From the NCBI GenBank assembly GCA_002455955.1, contig DKLZ01000024.1, positions 1 to 6,469 on the forward strand: DNA of 6,469 nt. The letters are read 5' to 3'. This stretch comes from Dehalococcoidia bacterium UBA6627. Lineage in GTDB: Bacteria > Chloroflexota > Dehalococcoidia > UBA2979. Within the stretch, counting starts at the first letter, position 1. Each line of letters opens with the position of its first letter. The notes under the pieces were generated by a model. It was not told the DNA's origin, made no database searches, and saw nothing but the letters and a program-made list of their open reading frames with translations. Positions 1 through 6,368 of the stretch are shown here, in pieces. Both the position numbers and the translations under genes were made by a program.

Positions 1-1084
1 GCTCAATAATATTTGAAGCGAGGGAAAAATAGCCTCGCGCCGACTCCGCAAGCTCTGACCGTTGTTCGGCCGACACTTCCTCTGCCTTTGAACCAATTGA
101 CTCGACTTTTCCGCGGACAAAAGCTCGAAAAGCTCGATGAAGAGGCTGCAGAACTGAGAGCGTTTCATCACCGACGGACGATACGTAACGACCAACAAAC
201 TCGTCGCTCAAATCCGGTCGCCCACGTGCCTCCAGATCCATTGCTAGAAATCCGATTTCATAGCCTACGTCTAGATACCGGAAATGGAATTGCTCATTGA
301 ATTCGATGCAATCGACAATCACGATCTCTCCATCAATCTGATAAACGTGCACTGCATGGAGGTCTCCATGCCCTTCCACGACACACTTTCTCGAGAGACG
401 CTGATCGAACAATACAGACTCGCTATCGAGTATCGAGCTGATATACGCAATGAGCTTCAGATGGTCAGCTGCCGGCCAAGTGTCACCTACAAACGAGGAT
501 GCTTCGCTGTATTCACGCCGCCACCACTCACGAGTAGCTGCCGCGCCGGCGAAAGTTGGATTGTTTGTAACGACAGTAGCCGAGTCGTGGAAGTCAATGA
601 TTTCCGCAACCAGTAATTGCACAAGGTTCACGGGAACGAGATCTGCGTCGATCATAGCGGCCAGCGTCCGATCATCCGGGAGTCGAACCATATCGACAGC
701 CCACTCGACAATCTCTGAATCAGAAGCTGAATCACTATCACCGATCGCATAGACTCCGTGCTCGCGCATCACAATAGGGACTACCGCACGGTAGACATTG
801 GGTGCTAACCGACGATTAAGCTCTACCTCCCGCAAGCAAAACTGGTGACGAGTTTCCAGGTCAATTTGCTTAATGAATCCAAAATCAACAGGTTTCTTCG
901 TCTTGTAGGCACGGTCATCAGTCAAAAAGACATATGAGATGTGTGTCTGAACCAACTCAACTCTTGATGGGGCATTTGGAAATACATCCGGGTCAAGGAG
1001 TGCCCGAACATAATCTGGCAGGTAGGCGAGAGAGTCGCCAGCTGGAGCTGGCGACAGATTTTCCTCTAAGTAATCGTTGCTCAC
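1..1084 (-). CDS. Aminoglycoside phosphotransferase-like kinase (COG2187 type), N-terminal part; gene runs off the left edge
   Basis: The reverse strand is open from a GTG at 1084 to the window edge, giving 361 residues with no stop. Seen: LPDYVRALLDP near residues 22-32; an ATP-lobe segment VFLTDDRAYKTKKPVDFGF (52-70) with candidate nucleotide-binding lysines 61-64; VDMVRLPDD (130-138); the kinase catalytic loop EGHGDLHAVHV (237-247) with putative catalytic Asp241; and a metal-binding-like VDCIEFN (257-263) followed by FRYLDVGYEIGFLAMDLE (268-285). This order is that of the COG2187 APH-like family, often fused to a C-terminal P-loop (COG0645) kinase domain; if present here it lies outside the window. 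The Brenner-type HxDxxxxN position has His246 instead of Asn, which I recall as usual in this family. Substrate is unknown, and an antibiotic-resistance role should not be assumed. GTG 1084 is chosen because an in-frame TGA lies upstream and a -10-like TACCGT ends 7 bases before it; a GTG at 1105 is the only other in-frame candidate noticed. Family call firm, start moderate. Confidence 0.88.
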   Translation of the reverse strand, partial: MSNDYLEENLSPAPAGDSLAYLPDYVRALLDPDVFPNAPSRVELVQTHISYVFLTDDRAYKTKKPVDFGFIKQIDLETRHQFCLREVELNRRLAPNVYRAVVPIVMREHGVYAIGDSDSASDSEIVEWAVDMVRLPDDRTLAAMIDADLVPVNLVQLLVAEIIDFHDSATVVTNNPTFAGAAATREWWRREYSEASSFVGDTWPAADHLKLIAYISSILDSESVLFDQRLSRKCVVEGHGDLHAVHVYQIDGEIVIVDCIEFNEQFHFRYLDVGYEIGFLAMDLEARGRPDLSDEFVGRYVSSVGDETLSVLQPLHRAFRAFVRGKVESIGSKAEEVSAEQRSELAESARGYFSLASNIIE

Positions 1085-1091
1085 GAAACTG

Positions 1092-1121
1092 ACGGTAGAG
1101 AGCACTGCAACTGATCGTCAA
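1092..1121 (-). promoter_or_regulatory. Putative sigma-70-type promoter of the APH-like kinase, implying a leaderless transcript
   Basis: On the minus strand TTGACG (1121-1116) is followed after 18 bases by TACCGT (1097-1092). Only 7 bases then separate it from the GTG at 1084, so transcription would begin at or next to the start codon. No Shine-Dalgarno sequence is visible. The fit is by eye; the -10 matches only the TAnnnT skeleton. Confidence 0.4.
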
Positions 1122-1191
1122 GTGTTGGGCTTTCGGATGGTACTCTGCCACGTCGAAGAAGAAAAAAGACTCGCAAGGACGGTCGAGCATC

Positions 1192-2064
1192 ATGTCCGAA
1201 CCAAAGCAACATTATTTTCAATCTCAGAGATTGAAAATCAATTATTGGACTTGGGGTGACACAACAAAGCCTCCCATGATTCTCGTTCATGGTGGGCGCG
1301 ACCATGCGCGTATGTGGGACTATGTTGCTGAATTGTTCACGGATATTTTCTACGTCCTTGCCTACGACCTTCGTGGACACGGCGACTCTGAATGGTCACG
1401 CGGTAGCCACTACGGAATCCCCGAGAACGTACTCGACCTAACAAAATTAATTGATCTTGTAGGAGGACGAGCTACTGTGATTGGGCACTCATTCGGAGGT
1501 GCGATCACACTGATGACGGCAGGGACATTCCCTGACCATTTTGAGCGTGTGATTTCAATTGAAGGCGCAGGCGCTTGGGCTAACCAAGAACCCGTGACTG
1601 CGGACGAATTTCGGGCTTGGGCGATGCAATCTCTAAAGGTCGATAAAGGCTCCTCGCGTGTCTACACTAGCCTCGAGGAGGCACGTGACCGGATGCAACA
1701 GGCAAACCCTCAATTCAGTCCTGAGCTCGCATTGCATCTAGCTCAATGGGGCACTAATAAAATTGAAGGCGGGTACATCTGGAAGTTCGATCCTTGGATA
1801 TACGCCAGATCATCTCTTCACAGCCTTAGATTTGATGAGCAACAAGTGCTCTGGAACAATGTCACAGCGCCCGTGTTGCATATCAACGGATCGGATTCTC
1901 ATTTCAATCGGGCCATAGTGGCAGGGCGTCCCGTCGAGACTTACTTCAAAAACGCTAGCGCCGTGACAATCGACGGTGCTGGTCACTGGGCGCACCATGA
2001 TCAGCTGAATTCTACTGTCGCCACAATCCGTAAATTTGTCGAATTTCCAGAAGGCACTAGTTGA
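1192..2064 (+). CDS. Alpha/beta-fold hydrolase, 290 aa
   Basis: A single-domain alpha/beta hydrolase of typical length with no signal peptide, so probably cytoplasmic. Seen in order: a strand and oxyanion-hole loop LVHGGRDHARMWD (31-43); the conserved DLRGHGDSEWS (59-69); the nucleophile elbow GHSFGG (98-103) with Ser100; a cap-like helical segment at about 130-200; a candidate acid Asp235 in NGSDS; and the catalytic His265 in GAGHWAHHDQ (262-271). The complete Ser-Asp-His triad predicts an active esterase, lipase-like hydrolase or C-C hydrolase; the sequence does not reveal the substrate. The HGGRDH start and HWAHHDQ end resemble a widespread, poorly characterised group of bacterial hydrolases. 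An AAGGA lies 12 bases before the ATG, rather far for a ribosome site. The gene diverges from the APH-like kinase and converges on the helicase, so it is probably transcribed alone. Confidence 0.92.
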   Translation: MSEPKQHYFQSQRLKINYWTWGDTTKPPMILVHGGRDHARMWDYVAELFTDIFYVLAYDLRGHGDSEWSRGSHYGIPENVLDLTKLIDLVGGRATVIGHSFGGAITLMTAGTFPDHFERVISIEGAGAWANQEPVTADEFRAWAMQSLKVDKGSSRVYTSLEEARDRMQQANPQFSPELALHLAQWGTNKIEGGYIWKFDPWIYARSSLHSLRFDEQQVLWNNVTAPVLHINGSDSHFNRAIVAGRPVETYFKNASAVTIDGAGHWAHHDQLNSTVATIRKFVEFPEGTS

Positions 2065-2150
2065 AGGGAAGCAGTCCTAACAACATTGATTCGATTCCTT
2101 TTCCCTTCCGAGCTAACTCGACAAGGTAAATCAACAAAATGAATCAATGT
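2063..2150. repeat. Two interleaved perfect inverted repeats in the hydrolase-helicase gap
   Basis: GAAGGGAA (2063-2070) pairs with TTCCCTTC (2101-2108), and ACATTGATTC (2083-2092) pairs with GAATCAATGT (2141-2150). Both are perfect, and their arms alternate, so a single RNA could form only one of them or a pseudoknot. The first arm begins within the hydrolase stop codon. Function unknown: a 3' end structure, a protein-binding site or chance. Confidence 0.4.
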
Positions 2151-2160
2151 CTCTTCTGAA

Positions 2161-2229
2161 AGTCGAAGCAGGCAGCCAATCTTGTTACATGAATTCCGTG
2201 ACCACGCTGGCCTTTTTATCTGTTCGACT
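2161..2229 (+). terminator. Possible terminator of the hydrolase transcript
   Basis: AGTCGAA (2161-2167) is complementary to TTCGACT (2223-2229). Nested inside, GGCAGC (2171-2176) pairs with GCTGGCC (2206-2212) with one bulged base, and five T follow at 2213-2217. The inner stem plus T run fits a weak intrinsic terminator for plus-strand transcription, but its loop of about 29 bases is long. No strong terminator is seen for the helicase on the opposite strand. Confidence 0.25.
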
Positions 2230-2240
2230 ATCGAGAATCA

Positions 2241-4274
2241 CTATTTGGATTGATAGAGAGACAATTCCTCCTTGTTCAGCGACTCACTGAACTCATCATA
2301 TACACGTTGGAACTCGTCAAATTCCCATTCGCCAACAAAAGTAATCGCCTTACCTTTACGCCCAGCTCGACCGGTACGACCGATACGATGGACGTATTCC
2401 TCAGCATTTTGTGGCACATCAAAATTCACCACATGAGTAATTTCTGGAATATCGAGCCCGCGTGCCGCGACATTAGTCGCAATCAAGATGTCCAGTTCTC
2501 CTGAACGGAATCGTTGAACTACACGGTCGCGCCGACGCTGATCCATGTCGCCATGCAACGCACCAACACGTACACCTGTACCCTCAAGATCTTGAGCCAA
2601 TCGATCAACTCCACGCTTCATCTTGCAAAAGACTAAGGTTTGACCTTTTAGTTCTCGATCGACTAGCTCGCGTAGGCCACGAGCCTTATCACGCTGTGCG
2701 ACCTCGAAGTAAATCTGCTTAACCGAATCGACGGTACTTAATTCCGCATCAACCTTCGCGGTAACCGGATCATTCATAAATTGCCAGATTAAGCGCCTAA
2801 TCGAAGTCGGCATCGTGGCCGAGAAAAGGGCTGTCTGTCGCCGTCTCGGAGTACGGCCGAGAATTCTTCGTATATCTGGCAGGAAACCGATATCGAGCAT
2901 CTGATCAGCTTCGTCTAGAACAGCGTAGCCAACGTAACGCAGACTAAGAGTCTCACGTCGCAGGTGATCGATTATCCGACCTGGTGTACCTACTACGATT
3001 TGGGGTTGTTCCCTCAGTGCAGCAAAATCACGTTTCAAAGCATGACCACCAAGTAAGCCTACCGTCCGTAAACCATAAGACCGCCCTAAATCATCAAGTA
3101 CGTCGAGCACCTGTTGAGCAAGTTCACGGGTGGGAACAAGAACAATAGCCTGAATCTCTGGCATATCGGCATCTATGGATTCAATCATCGGTAGCCCGAA
3201 AGCAAGTGTCTTTCCACTACCAGTCTGTGCGATACCAACAACATCGTTGCCGTCCAGCAGTTCGGGAATAGCACGAGCTTGAATCGGTGTTGGATCAGTG
3301 TGGCCAAGTCGCGTGATTGCGACTAACGACTCATCACTCAGACCGAGACCAGTGAACGCAGCAGGAACCTCGAAATCTTGTTCGAGCTCCTCGATATCAT
3401 GCTCAATGATTGCAGGTAGTTCCTCAATCGCCTCGATGACGTGATCATGATCGACCGGTATATCATCGTCTTCCTCTGCCTCTGCACGGGTAAGAGCAGC
3501 TTCGCGTGTCGCAGGACTTTTACCTCCCCCTCGACGTAATTTTTGAGTGTCAGGTTCGGTAGGTGGATCGTCAGAATCTCCAGCAACTTTTTCGGGATGA
3601 TCGCCGAAAGCACCTTCACTTTCAGCAGTCGAATCTTCTGAGTGCGTCGGAGTGGAACCGCCACCCATAGTGCGCGGTATCCCGCTCAGCGACCGAGCAC
3701 CCCCGACAATCACACGTTCGGTAGACCGAATGCCACTGGGGCGCCTGCGGCGTGCAGGTAAGATGTCATCAGCTCCTCCTTCCTCAACAGAACGAAAGGC
3801 AACATCCTCGGGTAACGGTCCTTCAAGTGACTCACGGGATGGCCGGAATCCTCTACGCTTCCGAGCTCGCTCACGTTGGCGATTACCCTGCAAACGATCT
3901 TGCTCGCTGCGTGCTACACGGCCCCATGTATATGAATTTTTGCGGTCCTCTCCGTAGCTATCATTGCGCCGATCTCGGTCAGGTGAATTTTCCAAAACAT
4001 TCGAATTCTTTCTGCGACGGGCAGCTGTACCACTAGGACTATTGCCGCTAGCCCTATTGGGTTTGCTGAACGAATCTTTATTCTCGACCTCACCTCGTTT
4101 TTTGTTGCGCCCTCTACCACCACGTTGCCCACGCCTACGTCGTGGCCGATCACCTGTCGATTGGTCATCATTAGAACTTCGACGCCGAGTGTCGGTTTGG
4201 GAACCTTCAGAAGGCGATGCGGCTGAGGTGGTTCCACCAATCAGCCGCCGGACAATGCCGGAAAGCGGCCTCAT
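2241..4274 (-). CDS. DEAD-box ATP-dependent RNA helicase with a ~300-residue disordered, charged N-terminal arm
   Basis: All superfamily 2 DEAD-box motifs are present. Counting from the upstream TTG at 4292: Q motif with Phe313 and PTPIQ (333-337), AQTGSGKT (355-362), PTREL (387-391), GG (415-416), TPGR (436-439), DEAD (460-463), SAT (491-493), ARGLD (610-614) and HRIGRTGR (635-642). It should unwind or remodel RNA duplexes with ATP, as RhlE/DeaD/CsdA-type proteins do in ribosome assembly, mRNA decay or cold adaptation. The core ends almost at the C-terminus. Residues 1 to about 305 are low complexity: an Arg/Lys/Gly-rich part with RRRRGQRGGRGR (51-62) and RRRRP (181-185), then a Ser/Thr/Glu-rich part, then an acidic stretch (272-308) just before the Q motif. 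Bacterial DEAD-box proteins more often carry such basic tails at the C-terminus. I prefer ATG 4274, with GGAG 12 bases upstream, over TTG 4292, which adds six residues and has no ribosome site. The function of the arm is inferred, not shown. Confidence 0.95.
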   Translation of the reverse strand: MRPLSGIVRRLIGGTTSAASPSEGSQTDTRRRSSNDDQSTGDRPRRRRGQRGGRGRNKKRGEVENKDSFSKPNRASGNSPSGTAARRRKNSNVLENSPDRDRRNDSYGEDRKNSYTWGRVARSEQDRLQGNRQRERARKRRGFRPSRESLEGPLPEDVAFRSVEEGGADDILPARRRRPSGIRSTERVIVGGARSLSGIPRTMGGGSTPTHSEDSTAESEGAFGDHPEKVAGDSDDPPTEPDTQKLRRGGGKSPATREAALTRAEAEEDDDIPVDHDHVIEAIEELPAIIEHDIEELEQDFEVPAAFTGLGLSDESLVAITRLGHTDPTPIQARAIPELLDGNDVVGIAQTGSGKTLAFGLPMIESIDADMPEIQAIVLVPTRELAQQVLDVLDDLGRSYGLRTVGLLGGHALKRDFAALREQPQIVVGTPGRIIDHLRRETLSLRYVGYAVLDEADQMLDIGFLPDIRRILGRTPRRRQTALFSATMPTSIRRLIWQFMNDPVTAKVDAELSTVDSVKQIYFEVAQRDKARGLRELVDRELKGQTLVFCKMKRGVDRLAQDLEGTGVRVGALHGDMDQRRRDRVVQRFRSGELDILIATNVAARGLDIPEITHVVNFDVPQNAEEYVHRIGRTGRAGRKGKAITFVGEWEFDEFQRVYDEFSESLNKEELSLYQSK

Positions 4275-4445
4275 AGGTATCGTATTCTCCAAGTTTTGAA
4301 TCGCAGCGAACCTGATGCGAAGGAGAGGTCCGCGGACACGCGCGACAGATGCGCGGCAAGATATTGCATTACCAGCAGGCTAGCAGCCGAGAAGCACTAC
4401 TGCGACTGGCTTACTCGTTTTGTCACGGAAACCATGCACTAAAAA
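4275..4445 (-). promoter_or_regulatory. Structured, GC-rich region upstream of the helicase
   Basis: This 171-base gap separates the helicase start from the end of the 71-residue gene on the same strand and probably carries the helicase promoter and leader. Its middle is much more GC-rich than the surroundings. It contains a perfect 10-base palindrome GTCCGCGGAC (4328-4337), complementary CCGCG and CGCGG arms around 4331-4357, and a small hairpin GGCT-AGC-AGCC (4378-4388). I could not pick a confident -35/-10 pair. Read-through from the upstream small gene is also possible, since no T-run terminator is obvious. Confidence 0.4.
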
Positions 4446-4661
4446 TTAGTCCACATCCGACACTATCTTGGTGACGCGGTCAACAATACCCAATAGTGCG
4501 TGCACCTCAACAGCATCTCCAGCTTGCAAATCACCATTGATCATGTCCGACGACAACCGCGTATCGATCAAACGCTGAGTTTTGTCGTCCTTCAGAATCA
4601 ACTGGAAATACTGAGTTCCGTGAAGTTCATAAGCTTTAATATCGATAATAGTTGCACGCAT
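4446..4661 (-). CDS. Small protein of unknown function, 71 aa
   Basis: I do not recognise a named family. The protein is soluble, with no membrane segment, signal peptide or cysteine. Its N-terminal half alternates hydrophobic and polar residues (ATIIDIKAYELHG, then YFQLILKDD) as in beta strands. The C-terminal half has GDLQAGDAVEVHALLGIVD, a pattern seen in small beta-barrel (OB- or TOBE-like) domains where a GD turn precedes a strand. A small barrel binding RNA, DNA or another protein is possible but is inference only. It starts with ATG at 4661 and ends TAA; no clear ribosome site precedes it. It lies upstream of and on the same strand as the RNA helicase, 171 bases away, and diverges from the four-cysteine small protein. 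Overlapping frames on the other strand look less protein-like. Confidence 0.62.
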   Translation of the reverse strand: MRATIIDIKAYELHGTQYFQLILKDDKTQRLIDTRLSSDMINGDLQAGDAVEVHALLGIVDRVTKIVSDVD

Positions 4662-4756
4662 GTGGAATCCGATCGCATTCTCGTTATCGAGTGTTCAGCT
4701 CACCGATAGTAGCTCTGGACTACCCCTAGATGACGGCCTCGCTAAGATTGAAAGTG
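4662..4756. promoter_or_regulatory. Divergent promoter region between two small genes
   Basis: Transcripts for both small proteins must start in or near these 95 bases. On the plus strand TAAGAT (4743-4748) lies 8 bases before ATG 4757, fitting a leaderless start. On the minus strand TACTAT (4708-4703) could be a -10 for the 71-residue gene, with a leader of about 40 bases. No convincing -35 box is seen for either. Confidence 0.3.
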
Positions 4757-4957
4757 ATGAATAAATCGAGACCTCCTATATTATCCGAACCGCCGGTAGG
4801 GCTCTGCCAATCATGTAATTGGGGAAAATACGTCGAGACAAACCGTAAATCGACATTCTTACGCTGCAATAGATCAGACGAGAATCCTAGATTCCCCCGC
4901 TATCCAGCGTTACCTGTATTGCACTGTCTCGGATTCTCAGCGCACTCGACGCATTAA
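4757..4957 (+). CDS. Small four-cysteine protein, probable zinc ribbon, with FPRYPxLPVLxC motif
   Basis: From ATG 4757 the product is 66 residues. Seen: SEPPVGLCQSCNWGK, then FLRCNRSDENPRFPRYP, then LPVLHCLGF. Cysteines at residues 17, 20, 37 and 57 give a CxxC-x16-C-x19-C layout suited to binding one zinc ion. I recall short proteins of this pattern (EPPVGLCxxC, an FxxCxRS core, PRFPKYPxLPVLxCxGY) as conserved, uncharacterised proteins in Actinomycetota, Chloroflexota and others; that is memory, not a search. Conservation of the C-terminal LPVLxC supports a real gene despite its size. The conserved part begins shortly before SEPPVG, so starts at 4754 (GTG), 4757 (ATG) or 4730 (ATG, 75 aa) are all possible; 4757 is chosen from the TAAGAT box 8 bases upstream. 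The truncated haemoglobin gene follows after 17 bases on the same strand, so the two may be co-transcribed. Confidence 0.72.
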   Translation: MNKSRPPILSEPPVGLCQSCNWGKYVETNRKSTFLRCNRSDENPRFPRYPALPVLHCLGFSAHSTH

Positions 4958-4974
4958 CACGCGATACTAGAAGC

Positions 4975-5436
4975 ATGACAGAGGAACACTCACGAGACAT
5001 TCCACGCCGCGTTCCAACTACCCGTCAACCTGAACTCTTCCAACGCATAGGAGGGCGTAAGACGATCGAGCGTATCGTCGACTCGTTTTACACCAAGGTC
5101 GAAAATGACAAGGAATTACGCCCCCTATTCCCACAGGATTTAGACGAAGGTCGAATAAAACAGAAATTATTCCTGGAACAATGGTTAGGCGGAGAACCAC
5201 GCTATAGCGAGCAATACGGACATCCTCGACTTAGACGGCGTCATTTTCCATTCGTTATTTCCCACCGCTCGGCAGGTCGTTGGATGCGCCACATGACTCA
5301 GGCATTTCGCGACTGCGATATTAGTGAGACTGAAATCGCCGAACTAGTTGCAACTTTCGGTCCGATGGCGAAACATATGGTCAACAACAACGATGACGTC
5401 CCACGCCAACCGCTCGAAGATACATTTTTGCACTAA
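4975..5436 (+). CDS. Group II truncated haemoglobin (trHbO type), 153 aa
   Basis: A haem protein with the 2-on-2 globin fold, acting in the cytoplasm; relatives bind O2 and take part in NO or peroxide detoxification and oxygen supply to respiration. Seen: LFQRIGG (21-27); SFYTKVENDKELRPLFP (37-53) with the B10 Tyr39; FLEQWLGGEPRYSEQYGHP (66-84), a group II hallmark; LRRRHFPF (86-93) with the proximal haem ligand His90; and W103 in RWMRHM, the G8 Trp typical of groups II and III. The CD1 position, 13 residues after Tyr39, is Phe52 rather than the Tyr of mycobacterial trHbO. An N-terminal extension of about 18 residues precedes the globin core. The ATG at 4975 has no good ribosome site; a weak GATACT (4963-4968) ends 6 bases before it. 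It follows the four-cysteine small gene by 17 bases and converges on the quinone methyltransferase, with stops 13 bases apart. Confidence 0.95.
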   Translation: MTEEHSRDIPRRVPTTRQPELFQRIGGRKTIERIVDSFYTKVENDKELRPLFPQDLDEGRIKQKLFLEQWLGGEPRYSEQYGHPRLRRRHFPFVISHRSAGRWMRHMTQAFRDCDISETEIAELVATFGPMAKHMVNNNDDVPRQPLEDTFLH

Positions 5437-5449
5437 AAAACAGAGAGCT

Positions 5450-6241
5450 TTATACAACTTTGACGTGTGGCTTCTCCGCGACATGCATAGCAATCGTGCC
5501 AAACATCAAAGAACGCACCTCCGTTACCGCAAAACCTGCACGAGTGAGGCGTTCAGTGAATTTTTCCGCACTGTCAAAATGATCGACAGAGATGGGAAGA
5601 TATTGATAGGCGCTGGCGTGACCTGAAATCAATCTCCCAATTAAGGGCACCACTTTCGTGAAATGAAACCGAGCCAACCATCGCAACGGACCACGCTCAA
5701 CACGAGTAATTTCAAGGTTTGCTAAACGACCACCTGGCTTAAGCACTCGCCAAGCTTCAGCAATGGCCACGTCTAGGTCCGGAATGTTGCGTACGACGAA
5801 TGCCGAGCACCAACCATCAACACTTTGATCTGAAAGTGGGAGCGCTGTCGCGTCGCCACCAACAAAATTAATAGTCTGCGTAACTGCAGGAACGCGTGTC
5901 ACCTTGCGACGTGCGACAACTAACATTGGTGCGGCGACATCAACTCCAAGAACGGAGTGTGCACCAGCCTTGAGACAGGCAATACTTAGGTCTCCAGTGC
6001 CACAACCTACATCGACAATCATGTCGTTGGAACGAACTAGCTCGTTCGCGGCGAAACGGCGCCAAGCATAGTGACGACCGGCGGTCATTATCGTGTTTAT
6101 AAGATCGTAACGACCAGCAATCGCCCCGAACATATTGCGAACATAGGTCGCACGATCAACTTCTGATGGATAGATAGCCTTGGGATCGACCTTACTATCT
6201 TCCGACCGATCGGTTGCTGGCTCTGTCGACGAAGGGTCCAT
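5450..6241 (-). CDS. ubiE: UbiE/MenG C-methyltransferase (demethylmenaquinone/ubiquinone methyltransferase), 263 aa
   Basis: Transfers a methyl group from S-adenosylmethionine to the quinone ring in the last step of menaquinone synthesis (and/or a step of ubiquinone synthesis), at the cytoplasmic face of the membrane. Seen: UbiE signature FGAIAGRYDLIN (38-49) with the following AWRRFAANEL; the SAM-binding VDVGCGTGD (76-84); an acidic end of strand 2, Asp101; GGDATALP (128-135); VVRNIPDLD (149-157), where the family has LRN; RVLKPGGRL (165-173); and the quinone-family segment YQYLPISV (212-219). It is a full-length family member with an N-terminal extension of about 35 polar residues. I choose ATG 6241 because TACGCT (6253-6248) ends 6 bases before it and the protein then starts MDPSSTEP. 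An ATG at 6280 would add 13 residues, including two cysteines, and has no ribosome site either. Which quinone is made cannot be told from this window. Confidence 0.95.
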   Translation of the reverse strand: MDPSSTEPATDRSEDSKVDPKAIYPSEVDRATYVRNMFGAIAGRYDLINTIMTAGRHYAWRRFAANELVRSNDMIVDVGCGTGDLSIACLKAGAHSVLGVDVAAPMLVVARRKVTRVPAVTQTINFVGGDATALPLSDQSVDGWCSAFVVRNIPDLDVAIAEAWRVLKPGGRLANLEITRVERGPLRWLARFHFTKVVPLIGRLISGHASAYQYLPISVDHFDSAEKFTERLTRAGFAVTEVRSLMFGTIAMHVAEKPHVKVV

Positions 6242-6247
6242 GTAAGA

Positions 6248-6253
6248 AGCGTA
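6248..6253 (-). promoter_or_regulatory. Candidate -10 element for a leaderless ubiE transcript
   Basis: TACGCT on the minus strand fits TAnnnT and ends 6 bases before ATG 6241, the distance expected if transcription starts on the start codon. No clear -35 box is seen, so support is weak. Confidence 0.25.
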
Positions 6254-6347
6254 CGACAGGTATGCACAGCAAGCAGTCATCTCAGATCAAATAATTGAAA
6301 ATGGGAGTTCAACTAGAAAACAACTCGGACATTCGGTCGAATCGACG

Positions 6348-6356
6348 TGATAAATT
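6348..6356 (+). promoter_or_regulatory. Extended -10 promoter element for the right-edge gene
   Basis: TGATAAATT carries both the TGn extension and a good -10 (TAAATT). It lies 12 bases before the ATG at 6369, implying a leader of about five or six bases. It sits in an AT-rich stretch of the gap upstream of ubiE. No strong -35 is seen, as is common with extended -10 promoters. Confidence 0.4.
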
Positions 6357-6368
6357 CAATTAGTCTGC

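Noticed and set aside
284..752. Plus-strand open frames of 95-110 codons across 13-752
   Set aside because: They lie opposite the APH-like kinase, whose minus-strand frame has clear family motifs; their translations show no recognisable pattern.
1081..1380. Minus-strand frame of 99 codons and a smaller one at 993-1193
   Set aside because: They overlap the hydrolase start and the divergent promoter region and have no protein-like features; they are antisense shadows.
2083..2105. TTCGATTC resembling a tRNA T-loop in the hydrolase-helicase gap
   Set aside because: The closing G-C pair and stem are missing, and no cloverleaf can be drawn around it.
3338..4299. Open frames of 94-111 codons on both strands within the helicase N-terminal region
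   Set aside because: The low-complexity, Arg-rich coding sequence leaves the other frames open by composition; the helicase frame is continuous and ends in a complete DEAD-box core.
5348..5626. Plus-strand frame of 92 codons over the globin end and ubiE end
   Set aside because: It overlaps two well-supported genes and has no recognisable motif.
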